Shown here: piece after piece, positions 1-9,486 of the stretch
Numbering within the stretch: the stretch's first letter is position 1
Layout of the letters: each line of letters opens with the position of its first letter
Assembly: GCF_907165205.1 (NCBI RefSeq)
Contig: NC_058190.1
Span: 30,159,345-30,223,344 of the forward strand
Direction: 5' to 3'
From: Coccinella septempunctata
Lineage: Eukaryota; Arthropoda; Insecta; Coleoptera; Coccinellidae
DNA length: 64,000 bases
Program-made: the position numbers and the translations under genes
The notes under the pieces: model-generated
Told to the model about the DNA's origin: nothing
Database searches by the model: none
What the model saw: the letters and a program-made list of their open reading frames with translations, nothing else

Positions 1-1065
1 TGGAACATTAAAGAATATTTCCACTCTCCTTCTATTTTCTCCACAATTTTGAAGTAGGATTCAACAATAAATGCTTCTTTCACGTCCGTAAAAACCATCT
101 TATAATTTCCTGATAATTTTAATTCAACAACAATCCAAAATGCTAACTTCAAACTTCACCTGGGAAATAGTACAGCAAAAGCTAAGAATTACGTTTAGAC
201 ACGAAATATCGACTTTCAAAATTCCATAGCCTACTTGACGACGAATGTTTTGAACACACGTTACTAATGTGCTGTGTGATGAAACCATAGACATAGAGAC
301 AGGTCTATATGTCTATGGATGAAACACATAGACGTAGTCTAATAATGAATAAATTATTCGTCTATGGATGAAACCATAAATATAATGCACGAAACACGAA
401 AAAAAAGGCTGAAAAATGTCAAAACTCACCTTGAAAATTTAATATAATTTTTTCTTATATCACTTGGATTTGGAGGCCAGGGACATTCCAAGGTTCGTAA
501 AATGATGAAAGCAATCGAAAGGCACAAATATAATTAAAAAAAAATACGTAACCATTGAAAGAGTTTTGCTATTATTTACAAGGTTGGCAAACGTTCCTGA
601 ACTCGTCCATTGAATTGATACTTAATGCCAATTTTCAAAGTATCGATATGAACAAAAGTGCAAAATATCGTAGAGATCGTTTAACGAAAAAATTAAAAAT
701 GAATTCTAAAAAAATCTCCATCTCATAAACTACCCACCAAAATTCGAGATTTTGCACGAACCTCCCAAACAATTTTCTCAATTCATTTTAATTCGTATTG
801 AACTAAGTGATTACAGTACTCTGGAAACAATATGAATAGAAATTCGTGCTTTCACCGAAATCAACTGAAGCGGTCGTGATCTTGTCTCGTAACCGATTAC
901 CAGATAAACGGCGTATAAATCTGGGCAAATTAAAATCGATTCTGCAGATACGTCCCTGATGACAACTGATGAATTTTATGATTGAATTAATATTCAAATT
1001 AATTCTCCACAACACAAAAGCAACAATAAGATTTCCTTTCAAGCTTTTCTTTCTTATTGTTGCAG
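1..1065. other. Probable intron of the first EcKL gene
   Basis: No credible coding exon is seen here; the short ORFs have no family resemblance. It ends in a polypyrimidine-rich acceptor, TTCTTATTGTTGCAG, at 1051-1065, so the upstream exon should lie to the left of the window. Apart from the double micro-insertion at 278-374 I see only AT-rich unique sequence. Confidence 0.6.
278..374. mobile_element. Two serial micro-palindrome insertions (32 bp and 41 bp)
   Basis: The 8-mer GATGAAAC occurs three times, at 278-285, 318-325 and 367-374. Between the copies are a 32-bp insert (286-317) that starts CATAGAC and ends GTCTATG, and a 41-bp insert (326-366) with arms CATAGACG and CGTCTATG plus inner AATAAT/ATTATT complementarity. 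This is what two successive insertions at one 8-bp target would leave, each duplicating the target. There is no coding capacity. It lies in what is probably an intron of the EcKL gene that ends at 1509. Confidence 0.8.
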
Positions 1066-1509
1066 GAAACTGGATCAACAAAACCCAAGGAGGTGATCAT
1101 AATAGATTGGCAAAACTCTGCGCTGGGTCCTCCTCTTGCGGATATAGCTCAGTATCTCCTGTACACTTGTTCTGCATCAGAATACGAGAATATAGATGAT
1201 CTTTTGAGATTTTACTATAACATCTTATCGAAGGGACTGAGGGAACTGGGAAGTGACCCTGAAAAGTGTTTTTCCTGGAATGATTGTTACGAAAATTTCA
1301 AAATATGTATTCCTCCTGCGGTTTTCACTAAACCAGTTTTCGTAAGAGCAAGCCTCGCTAAAGAATTCAACACTTCCTTCGATCTCAGCCAATCACCAGA
1401 CGATGGAGATTTCCACGGACTCTTCAGCGATGAACTTAAGGATCCAGACGAATACTTCAAGAGGATTGACGATACATTCAAGATTTTTCTGGAAAAAGGA
1501 TTGATATGA
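1066..1509 (+). CDS. EcKL kinase, last exon (5' part outside window)
   Basis: Terminal exon, 147 codons plus stop TGA, of an ecdysteroid-kinase-like protein (EcKinase/DUF1679, choline-kinase-like fold). These insect enzymes are thought to phosphorylate ecdysteroids or xenobiotic alcohols in the cytosol. The exon opens with a short charged stretch followed by IIIDWQ, the Asp-Trp-Gln motif that replaces the metal-binding DFG of protein kinases. An A-D-I-A-Q-Y segment follows, then the helical C-terminal lobe with DDLLRFYYNILSKGL. It begins at the splice acceptor before 1066 in phase 0, exactly like the second exon of the complete paralogue at 25779, so the HxDxxxxN catalytic loop would be in the missing upstream exon. 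A possible AATAAA polyadenylation signal lies at 1541-1546. Which substrate it acts on cannot be told from sequence. Confidence 0.88.
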   Translation, partial: ETGSTKPKEVIIIDWQNSALGPPLADIAQYLLYTCSASEYENIDDLLRFYYNILSKGLRELGSDPEKCFSWNDCYENFKICIPPAVFTKPVFVRASLAKEFNTSFDLSQSPDDGDFHGLFSDELKDPDEYFKRIDDTFKIFLEKGLI

Positions 1510-1659
1510 TGAAATACTTGCCATTACCTACACATATTCAAATAAATGTATGTTTTACTGAAAAATTTCATATTTCATTCCTGCGATCACTCGTTCTTTT
1601 AAAATCGAAAATGAAAACCAGATGAGTTCAAAAACTCCCAATCATTAATAAGAATTAGA

Positions 1660-1689
1660 TGAGTTGCATACCACCCGCCGATATCAATA
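1660..1689. repeat. Repeat X, left piece
   Basis: GCATACCACCCGCCGATATC here matches the start of a copy at 23041 (GCATACCACCCGACGATATG) that continues ATCGACAAGTGTTACGATCTGAA. The continuation of this copy appears at about 9931, on the far side of the CR1-like element, so that element seems to have landed inside repeat X. Confidence 0.5.
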
Positions 1690-1783
1690 GTAATAGTAAT
1701 AGTAGTAACAGTAATGTTTATTCATTTGCACACAATTATTGTATAACAATAAAAGGGAAATAAGTCAAACTGAAAGAACAAAT

Positions 1784-2311
1784 TTAAATTAAAGAACAAT
1801 ATTCATAAAATTCTGTAATGTTGTAGGGTTCACAGTCTATGATCAGTTTCCGAACTTCATTCCTAAAAACCTTTTCACTGCCTGCTATACGGTACTGTTT
1901 GGGTATTCTATTGTAAAGCTTTAGGGACATAAATTCTACTTGATGTTGTGACAATGTCAGGTGGCATTTTGGCAGTAAATAGCTATCCATTTTTCTGGTG
2001 TTATTCTCATTTTTGAACTTAATGAAAAATTCAGTATGATGGTAAACGAACATTACGCACTTGTAAATATACAGGCCGAACAGGGTCATGAGACCCTGCC
2101 TCTTGAAAACACCACGACAGGTTTCTCTCCCTTTCATTCCACAAATTGTTCTGATTGCCCACTTTTGGTCTATAAAGATTTTGTTTGCTAGAGAACTGCT
2201 CCCCCAGAAAACAACACCATACATCATCTGTGACTCAAAGTTCGCCGAGTACACAACCCTCAACACTGACCCATCCAACCGATGTCTCAAAACATTTAAT
2301 GAATATATAAC
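1784..2311 (-). pseudogene. Reverse transcriptase C-terminal part of CR1-like fragment
   Basis: This is the part downstream of the polymerase palm: YSANFESQMMYGVVFWGSSS, then IFIDQKWAIRTICGM, ending LYNRIPKQYRIAGSEKVFRN and a short tail. The YG..FWG pattern and the L-Y-N-R-I-P segment are typical of the thumb and C-terminal region of Jockey/CR1-group ORF2 proteins. The reading frame continues upstream as far as the 127-bp MITE at 2441 and resumes beyond it. No start codon of its own is expected. Confidence 0.8.
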
Positions 2312-2314
2312 AGA

Positions 2315-2441
2315 CCGTCTGTTCCGATATTCCTGAACAGTACTGTCAGTATTTCAGAGACGATGCCTATTGGTCCAGTCGTTCGAGTTCTATTGTTATT
2401 CGATTGCGGGCCAGTAAAAGCAGCAATATCGGAAAAGGCCA
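2315..2441 (+). mobile_element. 127-bp MITE (family M1), copy 1
   Basis: The element starts CCGTCTGTTCCGATATTCCT and ends GCAATATCGGAAAAGGCCA. The trinucleotide AGA flanks it (2312-2314 and 2442-2444). Removing the element and one AGA restores the RT reading frame of its host, which supports these exact ends. Other copies, all exactly 127 bp, are at 7382, 13321 and, inverted, 61757. It has no coding capacity. Confidence 0.85.
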
Positions 2442-2444
2442 AGA

Positions 2445-2570
2445 ATGTAGACGCTTACTAAGGGATTTGCAATGAGTTTCCCATTTCATGTCACTATCAA
2501 TGTAGAGTCCAAGGAATTTTGTCGAGGCGTTCACAGATATCTTTTGTCCATTTACGGAAACCGTACTTGG
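2445..2570 (-). pseudogene. Middle RT segment of the CR1-like fragment
   Basis: The minus strand reads VSVNGQKISVNASTKFLGLY followed by IDSDMKWETHCKSLSKRLHS, the K-F-L-G-hydrophobic-D motif that follows the catalytic region in Jockey/CR1-group RTs. The upstream continuation is cut at 2570 by the Jockey-like element and resumes next to 7359. Only by joining across the two insertions does it meet the YADD-bearing piece at 9487-9930. Confidence 0.75.
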
Positions 2571-2797
2571 TTTTTACAGACGAACACACCCTCTCCTGAG
2601 GAGGAACAGTGTGGGGATTCTCACTCTCTGAGCTCGAGACCCACTAAAAACCCTTAACTGCTTCTTCATAGGTTCCGGACATTTTGCCTATTAACCAGTT
2701 GACTCTTATGGTTTCTGGACTCTCACACGATCGTAGTCGTGTTGATATTTGTATGCTGCCTATAGCTTTTATAGGTTAAGCTCTTCTTTGGTTACAT

Positions 2798-4384
2798 TTA
2801 AATCCTTAACTGATCTCTGGGTCTTCGGTGGTAGGTTCTTGACCTTCTAGCTTCTTCCGTTGGATCGTAGTCGACCAATCTTCGTAGTTCCTCATTTGGA
2901 TGTTGTTTGGCTTTGTCGAATATCCTTTCCGCCTTTCTCTTCATAAATTCTATAACTGGTTCCCATTCCAAGTCCTTGTAGATTTGTTTGTTCCTAACAA
3001 ACCAGGGTACGTCCATCGCCATTCTAAGGAGTTTATTCTCAGTGGCCTGTATTTTCTTGATGTGGGTCTTGGCTGCGAAGCCCCATGCCGCCGAACCATA
3101 TGTGAGTTGTGGTCGCGCAATTGTTTTAATCATCGTCAACTTGATGTTCTTATTCATATGACTTCTTCTGCCTATGAGTGGATAAAGTTTACTCATTGCG
3201 GCTTTTGTTTTATCAACAGCACATTTGATGTGGTTTTTCCATGTAAGTCCTCTGTCAAGCGTCACTCCTAGGTATGTTGCTTCATTTTTCCATTCAACCT
3301 CTTCTCCATCAACTTCAAGGTTTTCTTCCATCCTCAATCTTCTCTTTTGCAGTAATATTGCTTGAGTCTTTCTTCCATTGATTTGGATTTTCCATTTGAT
3401 GCACCATTTGAGTAATTCATCTATGGCTTCCTGCAGTCTCCGGTGTATGATCTCTGGGCGTCGATGTCTGAACGCTATTCCTGTGTCATCTGCGTACAAG
3501 GTGAGCATATTTCTAGCATTCTTCGGGATATCATAAACGTATATTACGTAAAGCAGAGGTCCAAGTACCGATCCTTGAGGCACTCCCGCTTCCAATTGTC
3601 TGGTTCGAGAGGTTGCTCCATCTATCTTCACATAAAAGTTTCTATTCCTCAGATAGTTCCTTATAATCTTGCATAGCTTGGTCGAATATCCTGCTTTTTT
3701 CATCTTGTAGATAAGGCCTTCGTGCCATACTCTATCAAAAGCTCTCTCGATATCCATCAGAACTAATCCTGTGGCCTGTTTGGTCTGCATTCCTTCGGTG
3801 ACGTATTCTATGAGCCGTAGTAATTGGAGTTCAGTCGAATGTTCTCGTCGAAATCCAAATTGTTCGGATGGAATTATCTTCAACATTTCTGTTTCCTCAT
3901 TCAGCCTTTTAGCGATAACCCTCTCGACGATTTTTCCTAGTGCTGATAGTAGGCTGATTGGTCTATAATTTCGAGGAAATTTCCGTTCCTTTCCAGGCTT
4001 GTTGAAAACTATCATTTCTGCAGTTTTCCATCTCTTTGGGTAGTATTCGGTCCTCATCACTCCGTTTGTTATATTCGTCAAGGCTGCTATTCCTTTTCTA
4101 GGCAATTTCTTCAACATATAATTCGTTATCCTATCTTCTCCCGGCGCTTTCCTGTTTTTCAATTTCATTATGATCTCTTTGATTTCTGTTGGTGAAGCCG
4201 GCTTTGGAATGGTTTCGGTTTCCGGTGGTTCCATCATCAGTTCTTCGTTTGCCTCTACTTCTTCTTCTAGATCTTCATTGTCATCATCATTTCTGTAATT
4301 TATTCTGGCTTCTCTCTCAATTGAGTCGGCCAGTGCTTCGGCTTTCTCAAGTCTCGTATAGGTATACCATTCCGTTTGCTCCAT
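2798..4384 (-). pseudogene. Jockey-like ORF2, reverse transcriptase part (frameshifted)
   Basis: About 515 residues of open frame contain the RT domain in order: NYRPISLLSALGKIVERVIA, EQFGFRREHST, LMDIERAFDRVWH, GVPQGSVLGPLL and the catalytic YADDT. The C-terminal region has TYLGVTLDRGLTWKNHIK and LTYGSAAWG. This enzyme copies the element's RNA at a nicked target. It starts in a different frame from the endonuclease part: the endonuclease frame reads into a stop at 4347 while the true continuation (LEKAEALADSIER) lies one base out of phase. That single indel separates two domains normally made as one polyprotein. I chose no start codon because the first Met at 4384 is out-of-frame overlap rather than a natural start. 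Confidence 0.9.
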
Positions 4385-5510
4385 GCAGTGGAGGTATAAC
4401 TGTCCGTTCTCGTCGTAAGCGTTTTTGCATTTTCCAAGCCGAGTGATCTATTGTATTCATTTCTCTTAATCTCTGATGCCATCTGCTATTACGCAGTTCT
4501 GTTAAAGCATTTTTCAATATCTGGCTATGCTTATTCAGTTTCTTCTTGTCTTCTTCTCTTTTTGTTGTTCTGTAGATTTTTCTGAGTCTTCTGTTCTTTT
4601 TTATAAGTTCCTTTATATCCCTTGGCGTATCTCCGTGTGAATGTTTCGGAATTGGTTTCCTTATTCTCTTGGTGCTTTCTTCATAGGCTTCTTTTATTTG
4701 ATTTTCCAATTTTTCAACTGCTTCATCTAATTCATCCTGGGTGTTTATTTGGGGAATTTCCGTGATTTTCTCCTGAAGTAAATTCTTATATTTCTCCCAG
4801 TCTGTGCGATCCTTGGTTTGTGTCTCTTCTTCGTTTCTTGGGCCATGTCCCACTATGAATTCTATGGGATTGTGGTCTGAAGTTCCGTCTTCTATTGTAT
4901 CAATGCTGATTTCTTCAGTGATGTCTTTCATTACGACAATGTCCAGTACATCAGGTAGTCCATTTACTCTTGGTATGTAGGTCGGTATATCAGGTCCTAT
5001 TACAACTGCATCAAGTTTTTCAGCATAAATCTTCAGTCTTCTCCCGTTGGTATTTTCCACTCTACTATTCCATTCCTGCGATTTGCAGTTAAGATCACCA
5101 ATTATGATTTTAGGGTGTCTTCCTTCTAGTAGTATTTTTAGATCCTCTTCCAGCATGTCCTTATCCGGTGATTTATAAGTTGAAATAATCTTCACTTGTC
5201 CTCGATTAGTATTCACAATAATCGATATTGCTTCTACTTCTTGTCCATTGAATATTTGGTCGAAATGGTGATCCATATTCCTTCTAGCCAGTATAGCAAC
5301 GCCACCTGTGCTGTTAGGTCTATCATTTCTGTAGATATCGTAATTGGGAAATGCTATCCGAACGTTGGCGTTAAGTCTTGTTTCTTGGAGAGCTATGACA
5401 TCCGGTCTCTTCTCTTCAATCAGTTCTTCGAATTCTGTTCTGCGGGCTCTCAATCCTTCGACGTTCCAAGAGACAATTATGAGATTGTTCTTTATCGTCG
5501 TATCAGCCAT
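4347..5510 (-). CDS. Jockey-like ORF2, AP-type endonuclease part
   Basis: The ORF begins at the ATG that overlaps the ORF1 stop (TAATG). The apurinic-endonuclease-like domain occupies roughly residues 10-220: IIVSWNVEGLRARR, DVIALQETRL, IIIGDLNCKSQEWNS and GTSDHNPIEF, the N, E, D-x-N and S-D-H catalytic sites of the exonuclease-endonuclease-phosphatase fold. It nicks target DNA for target-primed reverse transcription. A charged linker (RIRKPIPK... RRLRKIYRTTKREEDKKK) leads to the RT. The frame ends early at 4347 because of the indel described for the RT part, so this copy would make a truncated endonuclease. Confidence 0.88.
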   Translation of the reverse strand: MADTTIKNNLIIVSWNVEGLRARRTEFEELIEEKRPDVIALQETRLNANVRIAFPNYDIYRNDRPNSTGGVAILARRNMDHHFDQIFNGQEVEAISIIVNTNRGQVKIISTYKSPDKDMLEEDLKILLEGRHPKIIIGDLNCKSQEWNSRVENTNGRRLKIYAEKLDAVVIGPDIPTYIPRVNGLPDVLDIVVMKDITEEISIDTIEDGTSDHNPIEFIVGHGPRNEEETQTKDRTDWEKYKNLLQEKITEIPQINTQDELDEAVEKLENQIKEAYEESTKRIRKPIPKHSHGDTPRDIKELIKKNRRLRKIYRTTKREEDKKKLNKHSQILKNALTELRNSRWHQRLREMNTIDHSAWKMQKRLRRERTVIPPLHGANGMVYLYET

Positions 5511-6904
5511 TAAATATTCTTAATAATTTGCTGCATCTTCTTCTCAATCTCTTTCTCCAGATTGTGCATCATCGTGCTGAGGAGGTTTTTCGTGAACTTA
5601 TCTAGTTCCTCAGTGATTCCAGAAATTCCTTTCCTGGTTTCGGCTTTTTTGACGGTTTTTGACTTTTCCTTCTTTTTCTCTGGATTCTCCGTGTCTTTGA
5701 CCACTTTGGTTGCAGTTTCCTGGGGTTTCTTCACTTCCGAAGAGTTTTGGGATGGCCTCGGTGTATTTTGTGTTGGCCTCGAGCTGGTCTGGTTCGATCT
5801 TGGCGATCTCTTGGTCTTTTTAGTGACCAATTTCCATTCGCTACATCCCTTGTAGCTGGCTGGATGTCCTTGCTCTCCGCAGAGAACACAAGAGGCATTT
5901 CGCTCCTCGTTCTCCCTGGTAAGCGTACACTCCTTGGAGCTGTGATTACCGGAGCATTTCACGCACCTCCATGGAAAAGTGCACTTACTTTGGGCATGTC
6001 CATATCGCTGACAGCGGTAACATTGTCCAGGCCCAATCGTCCTTCTCTTAGGTTCAACAACACAGTTCATGTTGTAGAGCCTTTTCACCTCGAAGATACC
6101 CTTATTCTGGGTTTTAACCAGCAATAAGGGCATCGGCTGTTTTGTTTTATTTGAGGTCATCCTTATGACCTCAGCATCGACGATCCCTTGATCCTTGAGG
6201 TCGTCAAGGATCGTCGGGATATCTGCATCCAGCGGTAGGTATCTCACTACCGCGTATATTTTCTTTTCTTCCTCCCGTTGAAGAGTGTAAAACTCCCTAT
6301 TTATTTTATGTAGGAAGTCCGTCATCCTTCTATGATCATCGGCGCTTTGTGGGACGATTCTTATACCGTCCTTTACTGTCGTCGCTCTTTGGTATTTAAT
6401 ACCGTTTCGCATTAACGCGTTCGAAATTGAAGTCCATTCGGACGTACCTCTCAGGGTAACTGGGGGGATTTTTTCTTTTCTCTCCACTGGAGTGGTTTTC
6501 TCTTGGGCTGGGGTTTCCAAGACTCTTTTCTTGTTTGTATCTTCATTTGACGAGGAGCTATCCTTCCTCACTCTTTTGGCGGGTGGGGAAATTTTGGTTT
6601 GAGGGGTTTTGACCACCTCCATCTTCTGTTTTTGAACCGGTAAGTTCACTTCTTGGACATTTTTCAAAATAATGTTCTTCTTGAGTGCTTTGGAGTAACT
6701 TTCCTTATTTCCCTCCTGCAACTCGAGCCTCTCCCTGAGATTTTTAATCTCAGCAACTAAGCTAGATACGCATCTATCTAACTCATTCACCCTCGCTTTC
6801 AAACTTGCGTTCTCCTCTCTCAAAATATCGTGTTCGGACACGACATTAGCGATTTCTGGCGCGTCTTCTTCCATTACGGAATCGCAGTCCGAATGGTCAG
6901 ACAT
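5510..6904 (-). CDS. Jockey-like ORF1, gag-like zinc-knuckle protein
   Basis: A 464-residue nucleocapsid-type protein that binds element RNA to form the transposition complex. The N-terminus is a coiled coil (about residues 20-65: EHDILREENASLKARVNELD), followed by a basic serine-rich linker. A central domain of the kind found in Jockey ORF1 proteins (about 150-280) precedes three cysteine knuckles: CYRCQRYGHAQSKC (C-x2-C-x4-H-x4-C), CVKCSGNHSSKEC and CVLCGEQGHPASYKGC. The C-terminus is lysine/serine/proline-rich with a final amphipathic helix. The start ATG at 6904 is the first in frame. It is uninterrupted, and its stop overlaps the ORF2 start. Confidence 0.9.
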   Translation of the reverse strand: MSDHSDCDSVMEEDAPEIANVVSEHDILREENASLKARVNELDRCVSSLVAEIKNLRERLELQEGNKESYSKALKKNIILKNVQEVNLPVQKQKMEVVKTPQTKISPPAKRVRKDSSSSNEDTNKKRVLETPAQEKTTPVERKEKIPPVTLRGTSEWTSISNALMRNGIKYQRATTVKDGIRIVPQSADDHRRMTDFLHKINREFYTLQREEEKKIYAVVRYLPLDADIPTILDDLKDQGIVDAEVIRMTSNKTKQPMPLLLVKTQNKGIFEVKRLYNMNCVVEPKRRTIGPGQCYRCQRYGHAQSKCTFPWRCVKCSGNHSSKECTLTRENEERNASCVLCGEQGHPASYKGCSEWKLVTKKTKRSPRSNQTSSRPTQNTPRPSQNSSEVKKPQETATKVVKDTENPEKKKEKSKTVKKAETRKGISGITEELDKFTKNLLSTMMHNLEKEIEKKMQQIIKNI

Positions 6905-7347
6905 TTTAGAATCTAATTAATAATTACTTTGCTACTCAAAGAAATTGAAAATAAAATTTTTCAAGACAAAAGAAAAATGTATCTCATGCATAAAAACAAA
7001 ACGGCTCATCAAAAATTCTCTACGCTATGAGAAAAATCAGAAAGAAAGATACGAAAAATAAGCTCACCTGATGTTTTCTGCAGTACCAACGAGAAAAAAA
7101 TCCCTGGACACTTAGGATGAACACCAACTTTGAAAATTTTAACGAATTAAAATTCTGATGACAAATATAGAACCTACAAAAACTCCACAGACGGAATCAA
7201 ATATTCCGTAGCTTTGTTAGTGGGCACTTTCACCTCCGCTTTCACTTTTACGGCACTGTGACTTTCTCGTCCGCTTTCTCTTTTATAGCACTAGGAGCAC
7301 TGTAGCACGTCTTCTCCTGTCAAGCAAATGACTCGGAATTAAAAATG
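6905..7347 (-). promoter_or_regulatory. 5' UTR of the Jockey-like element
   Basis: These 443 bp lie between the element's 5' end (set by the target duplication at 7348) and ORF1. It has paired motifs such as AAAGCGG...GTGAAAG repeated near 7225-7285 on the minus strand. Elements of this group carry an internal promoter at their 5' end; that role is inferred, with no element-specific motif confirmed. Confidence 0.5.
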
Positions 7348-7381
7348 ACCGTACTTGGAAATGAGGTATTAGAGAGATATG

Positions 7382-7508
7382 CCGTCTGTTCCGATATTCC
7401 TGAATAGTACTGTCAGTATTTCAGAAACGATGCCTATTGGCCCAGTCGTTCGAGTTCTATTGTTATTCGATTGCGGGCCAGTACTAACAGCAATATCGGA
7501 ACAGGCCC
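7382..7508 (+). mobile_element. 127-bp MITE (family M1), copy 2
   Basis: Same 127-bp unit as at 2315, starting CCGTCTGTTCCGATATTCCT and ending CAATATCGGAACAGGCCC. The trinucleotide ATG flanks it (7379-7381, 7509-7511). It interrupts the left end of foldback element B: the ATATGGAAG that is whole in the right arm is split here. Confidence 0.85.
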
Positions 7509-7556
7509 ATGGAAGCATTCTTAACGTCATGCGGTAATAACGTCAAGCGCTAATAA

Positions 7557-7842
7557 AGCTACATTCACAATCAATTCACGGGCCGAAGTGCACTTCGGCA
7601 CGGAAGCTTAGCAGATGGCGTTCTCCGTTACCATTCACAATGAAATTCAAGACCAAATTTCTTGCAAGTTGCAAACTATCACTTCGTCAAGGAATTTCGT
7701 GCCGGCTATAGATGATGCTGATGCTTATGTTTTGATCAGTTACATTTTTGATTCATTTGAGTATATGGTTCTAAGATTATTGCGAATGGTAAATTTCGTG
7801 CCGAAGTGCACTTCGGCCCGCGAATTGATTGTGAATGCAGCT
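7557..7842 (+). mobile_element. 286-bp MITE (family M2), copy A
   Basis: Terminal inverted repeats run AGCTACATTCACAATCAATT and its complement, and continue into GGGCCGAAGTGCACTTCGGC. That holds a perfect 16-bp palindrome, CCGAAGTGCACTTCGG, near each end. Flanks are TAA and TTA, fitting a 3-bp TTA-type (PIF/Harbinger-like) target. The apparent 88-residue ORF starting MAFSVTIHNEI is simply the MITE interior read through and recurs in the other copies; I do not regard it as a gene. Confidence 0.8.
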
Positions 7843-7914
7843 TTACGTTACGACGCATGGGTATTTCCATTTTCAGAATAGCGGGCGGTATTAACGTTAC
7901 CACATGCCGTAATT

Positions 7915-8628
7915 AGAGAGTTAAAGTGCAGCCATGAACGTAAACGTTAACGTTATAATTGACATCTACGCATGCTCATTCGTCCGTTATTAACGTTAAC
8001 GTTAGCGTCAGCTTTACGGCCTACGTAAACTAGCGGTCTCCCACGTATACCTTAAACATCGACGTACGTTAACCGAACGTTAAACGAGTAGCACCGATGA
8101 CTTGCGAATGGCCGAATTTTGATTGTTAAATGCAATTCTCGATAACCTCAAACTGTCATTGCTTACATTTCCTGTGTATTTTCTCATAATGAACGAAAAT
8201 TATAGGAAATCAGCAGTGATTTGAAAGTTATCAAAAGGATTAAGTTAAATTACTGTGTTATCAGATTACATTCAGTACATAAGGAAATGGCTGAAACTAC
8301 ACTGCAATTCTGATGTTTCTAACACTTGAGCATTTTATTGATAATAAAATACTTGCAAGCTGAAAATTCTCTTTATTAGGCATACAAATCATTAAAACAT
8401 CAATATTCCAAATGTTATTCCAGCTGTCGGAGCTCAATATTAGATAAAAGAGAGTTCACGCGAAACGAAAGCAAAATCAAATTGATAGGTTATGTTTAAC
8501 GTCTGACGTTTCATGATGGCAGCACTTCAACTCAAATTTCATCACAACACGTAAACGTTATATCTGACGTTATTTCTCACGTTAACGTTTACGTTCAGGC
8601 TAACGTATTGTGCACACTTCAACTCTCT
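7915..8628 (+). mobile_element. TIR element A, copy 1 (714 bp, non-autonomous)
   Basis: Ends are AGAGAGTTAAAGTGCAGCC and the complement of AGAGAGTTGAAGTGTGCAC, each followed by GAACGTAAACGTTAACGT. ATT is on both sides. The interior (about 8085-8530) matches, in reverse, 39060-39515, where a second heavily interrupted copy begins at 33869. No transposase ORF is present. Confidence 0.75.
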
Positions 8629-9486
8629 ATTTACGGGTGGATAACGTTGAACGTTATCGTAATGTACGTTGTTTTCTTGCCTTGCGCATTACTATTTTTC
8701 CGTTTGTTTTGACAGAAGTAGGTTATGTTATGAAAAAGGGGCCTCTTAATCGACATTGAATCGAATTTTTTATAAGAGCAGAAGAGACTAAATGAGTTCC
8801 TCAAGAATAATCTAATAACCAAAGGTAAAAGTGTATATCTTCAATTAATGGGTCACATGAAAGGAAGAGTCGAATGAAAATAGAAATTTTCATCCTAGTG
8901 TTTAATTCTGAGTACCTATTTCAATCCTATATTTTCGATTATGAACTATGTAACTTGTTTTCAATAGGAAATAAAAGGGTTCAATTCGAGATTTTTTTAT
9001 TAAGACTTAAAAAAGTAGAAACATCTAGATTGGACATTGGCCATTGGCTTATAGGTTAATGGCAGTAAAGCAGTACACAAATAATTCTACGTTATCTCTA
9101 CATATCCTCCAGATGATATTCCAATTTTTTCTTAGTAACTATAGTGGCCACTTAAAGGTCCATGTCTATTTCAAAATCATGAAAGCATCACTGTGAACAG
9201 GTATTTTTCAATACAGTTCAATCCACCTCCACAAACAAAAATTCCTGTAGATATGCATCCATATAAACGCACATTATTCACAAAAACAGCATAAAATCAA
9301 CCCAAAATGCATAACCTATCGACAACAAACTTTGACATTTACCGATCATCTGTTACTTACGCTAATAACGTAAATTCGTATCTTCCATACGACTAAAATC
9401 TGAGCCAGATAGCGCAAGACGTTATTCCATAACCGCATGACGTTATTAACGTACGTTCGCGTTATACGCTTCTTCCATATCTCTCT
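8629..9486. other. Right part of foldback element B
   Basis: Unique AT-rich sequence followed by the right arm of element B. I see no gene: the ORFs here are short and resemble nothing. The arm near 9400-9486 repeats AACGTTA-type motifs. Confidence 0.5.

Larger units (their letters stand above)
2571..7347 (-). mobile_element. Near full-length Jockey-like non-LTR retrotransposon
   Basis: A 4.8-kb element on the minus strand carries a 5' UTR (about 6905-7347), a gag-like ORF1, and an ORF2 with endonuclease and reverse transcriptase. Its 3' UTR has a short A tail (TTTTT on the plus strand at 2571-2575). The 11-bp target duplication ACCGTACTTGG is exact at 2560-2570 and 7348-7358, which sets both ends. 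ORF1 and ORF2 overlap as TAATG at 5508-5512, suggesting termination-reinitiation. ORF2 has one frameshift near 4350-4384, so this copy is probably inactive, though otherwise little decayed and likely young. Confidence 0.92.
7371..9486. mobile_element. Foldback element B, 2.1 kb, hosting three further insertions
   Basis: Ends are AGAGAGATATGGAAG (left, interrupted after ATATG by MITE M1 copy 2) and its complement CTTCCATATCTCTCT (right). ATT lies on both sides (7368-7370, 9487-9489). Both arms hold diverged TTAATAACGTCATGCGG-type sequence. It lies in the CR1-like fragment; removing it with one ATT keeps the RT frame (a TA duplication would also keep it). Within it are M1 copy 2 (7382-7508), M2 copy A (7557-7842) and element A copy 1 (7915-8628). 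No transposase is visible. Confidence 0.7.

Noticed and set aside
803..1081. 92-codon minus-strand ORF upstream of the EcKL exon
   Set aside because: Low-complexity, antisense to the splice acceptor; no protein features.
7615..7881. 88-codon ORF starting MAFSVTIHNEI
   Set aside because: It is the interior of MITE M2 and appears in the same place in the copies at 37.7 and 55.4 kb; no protein features.
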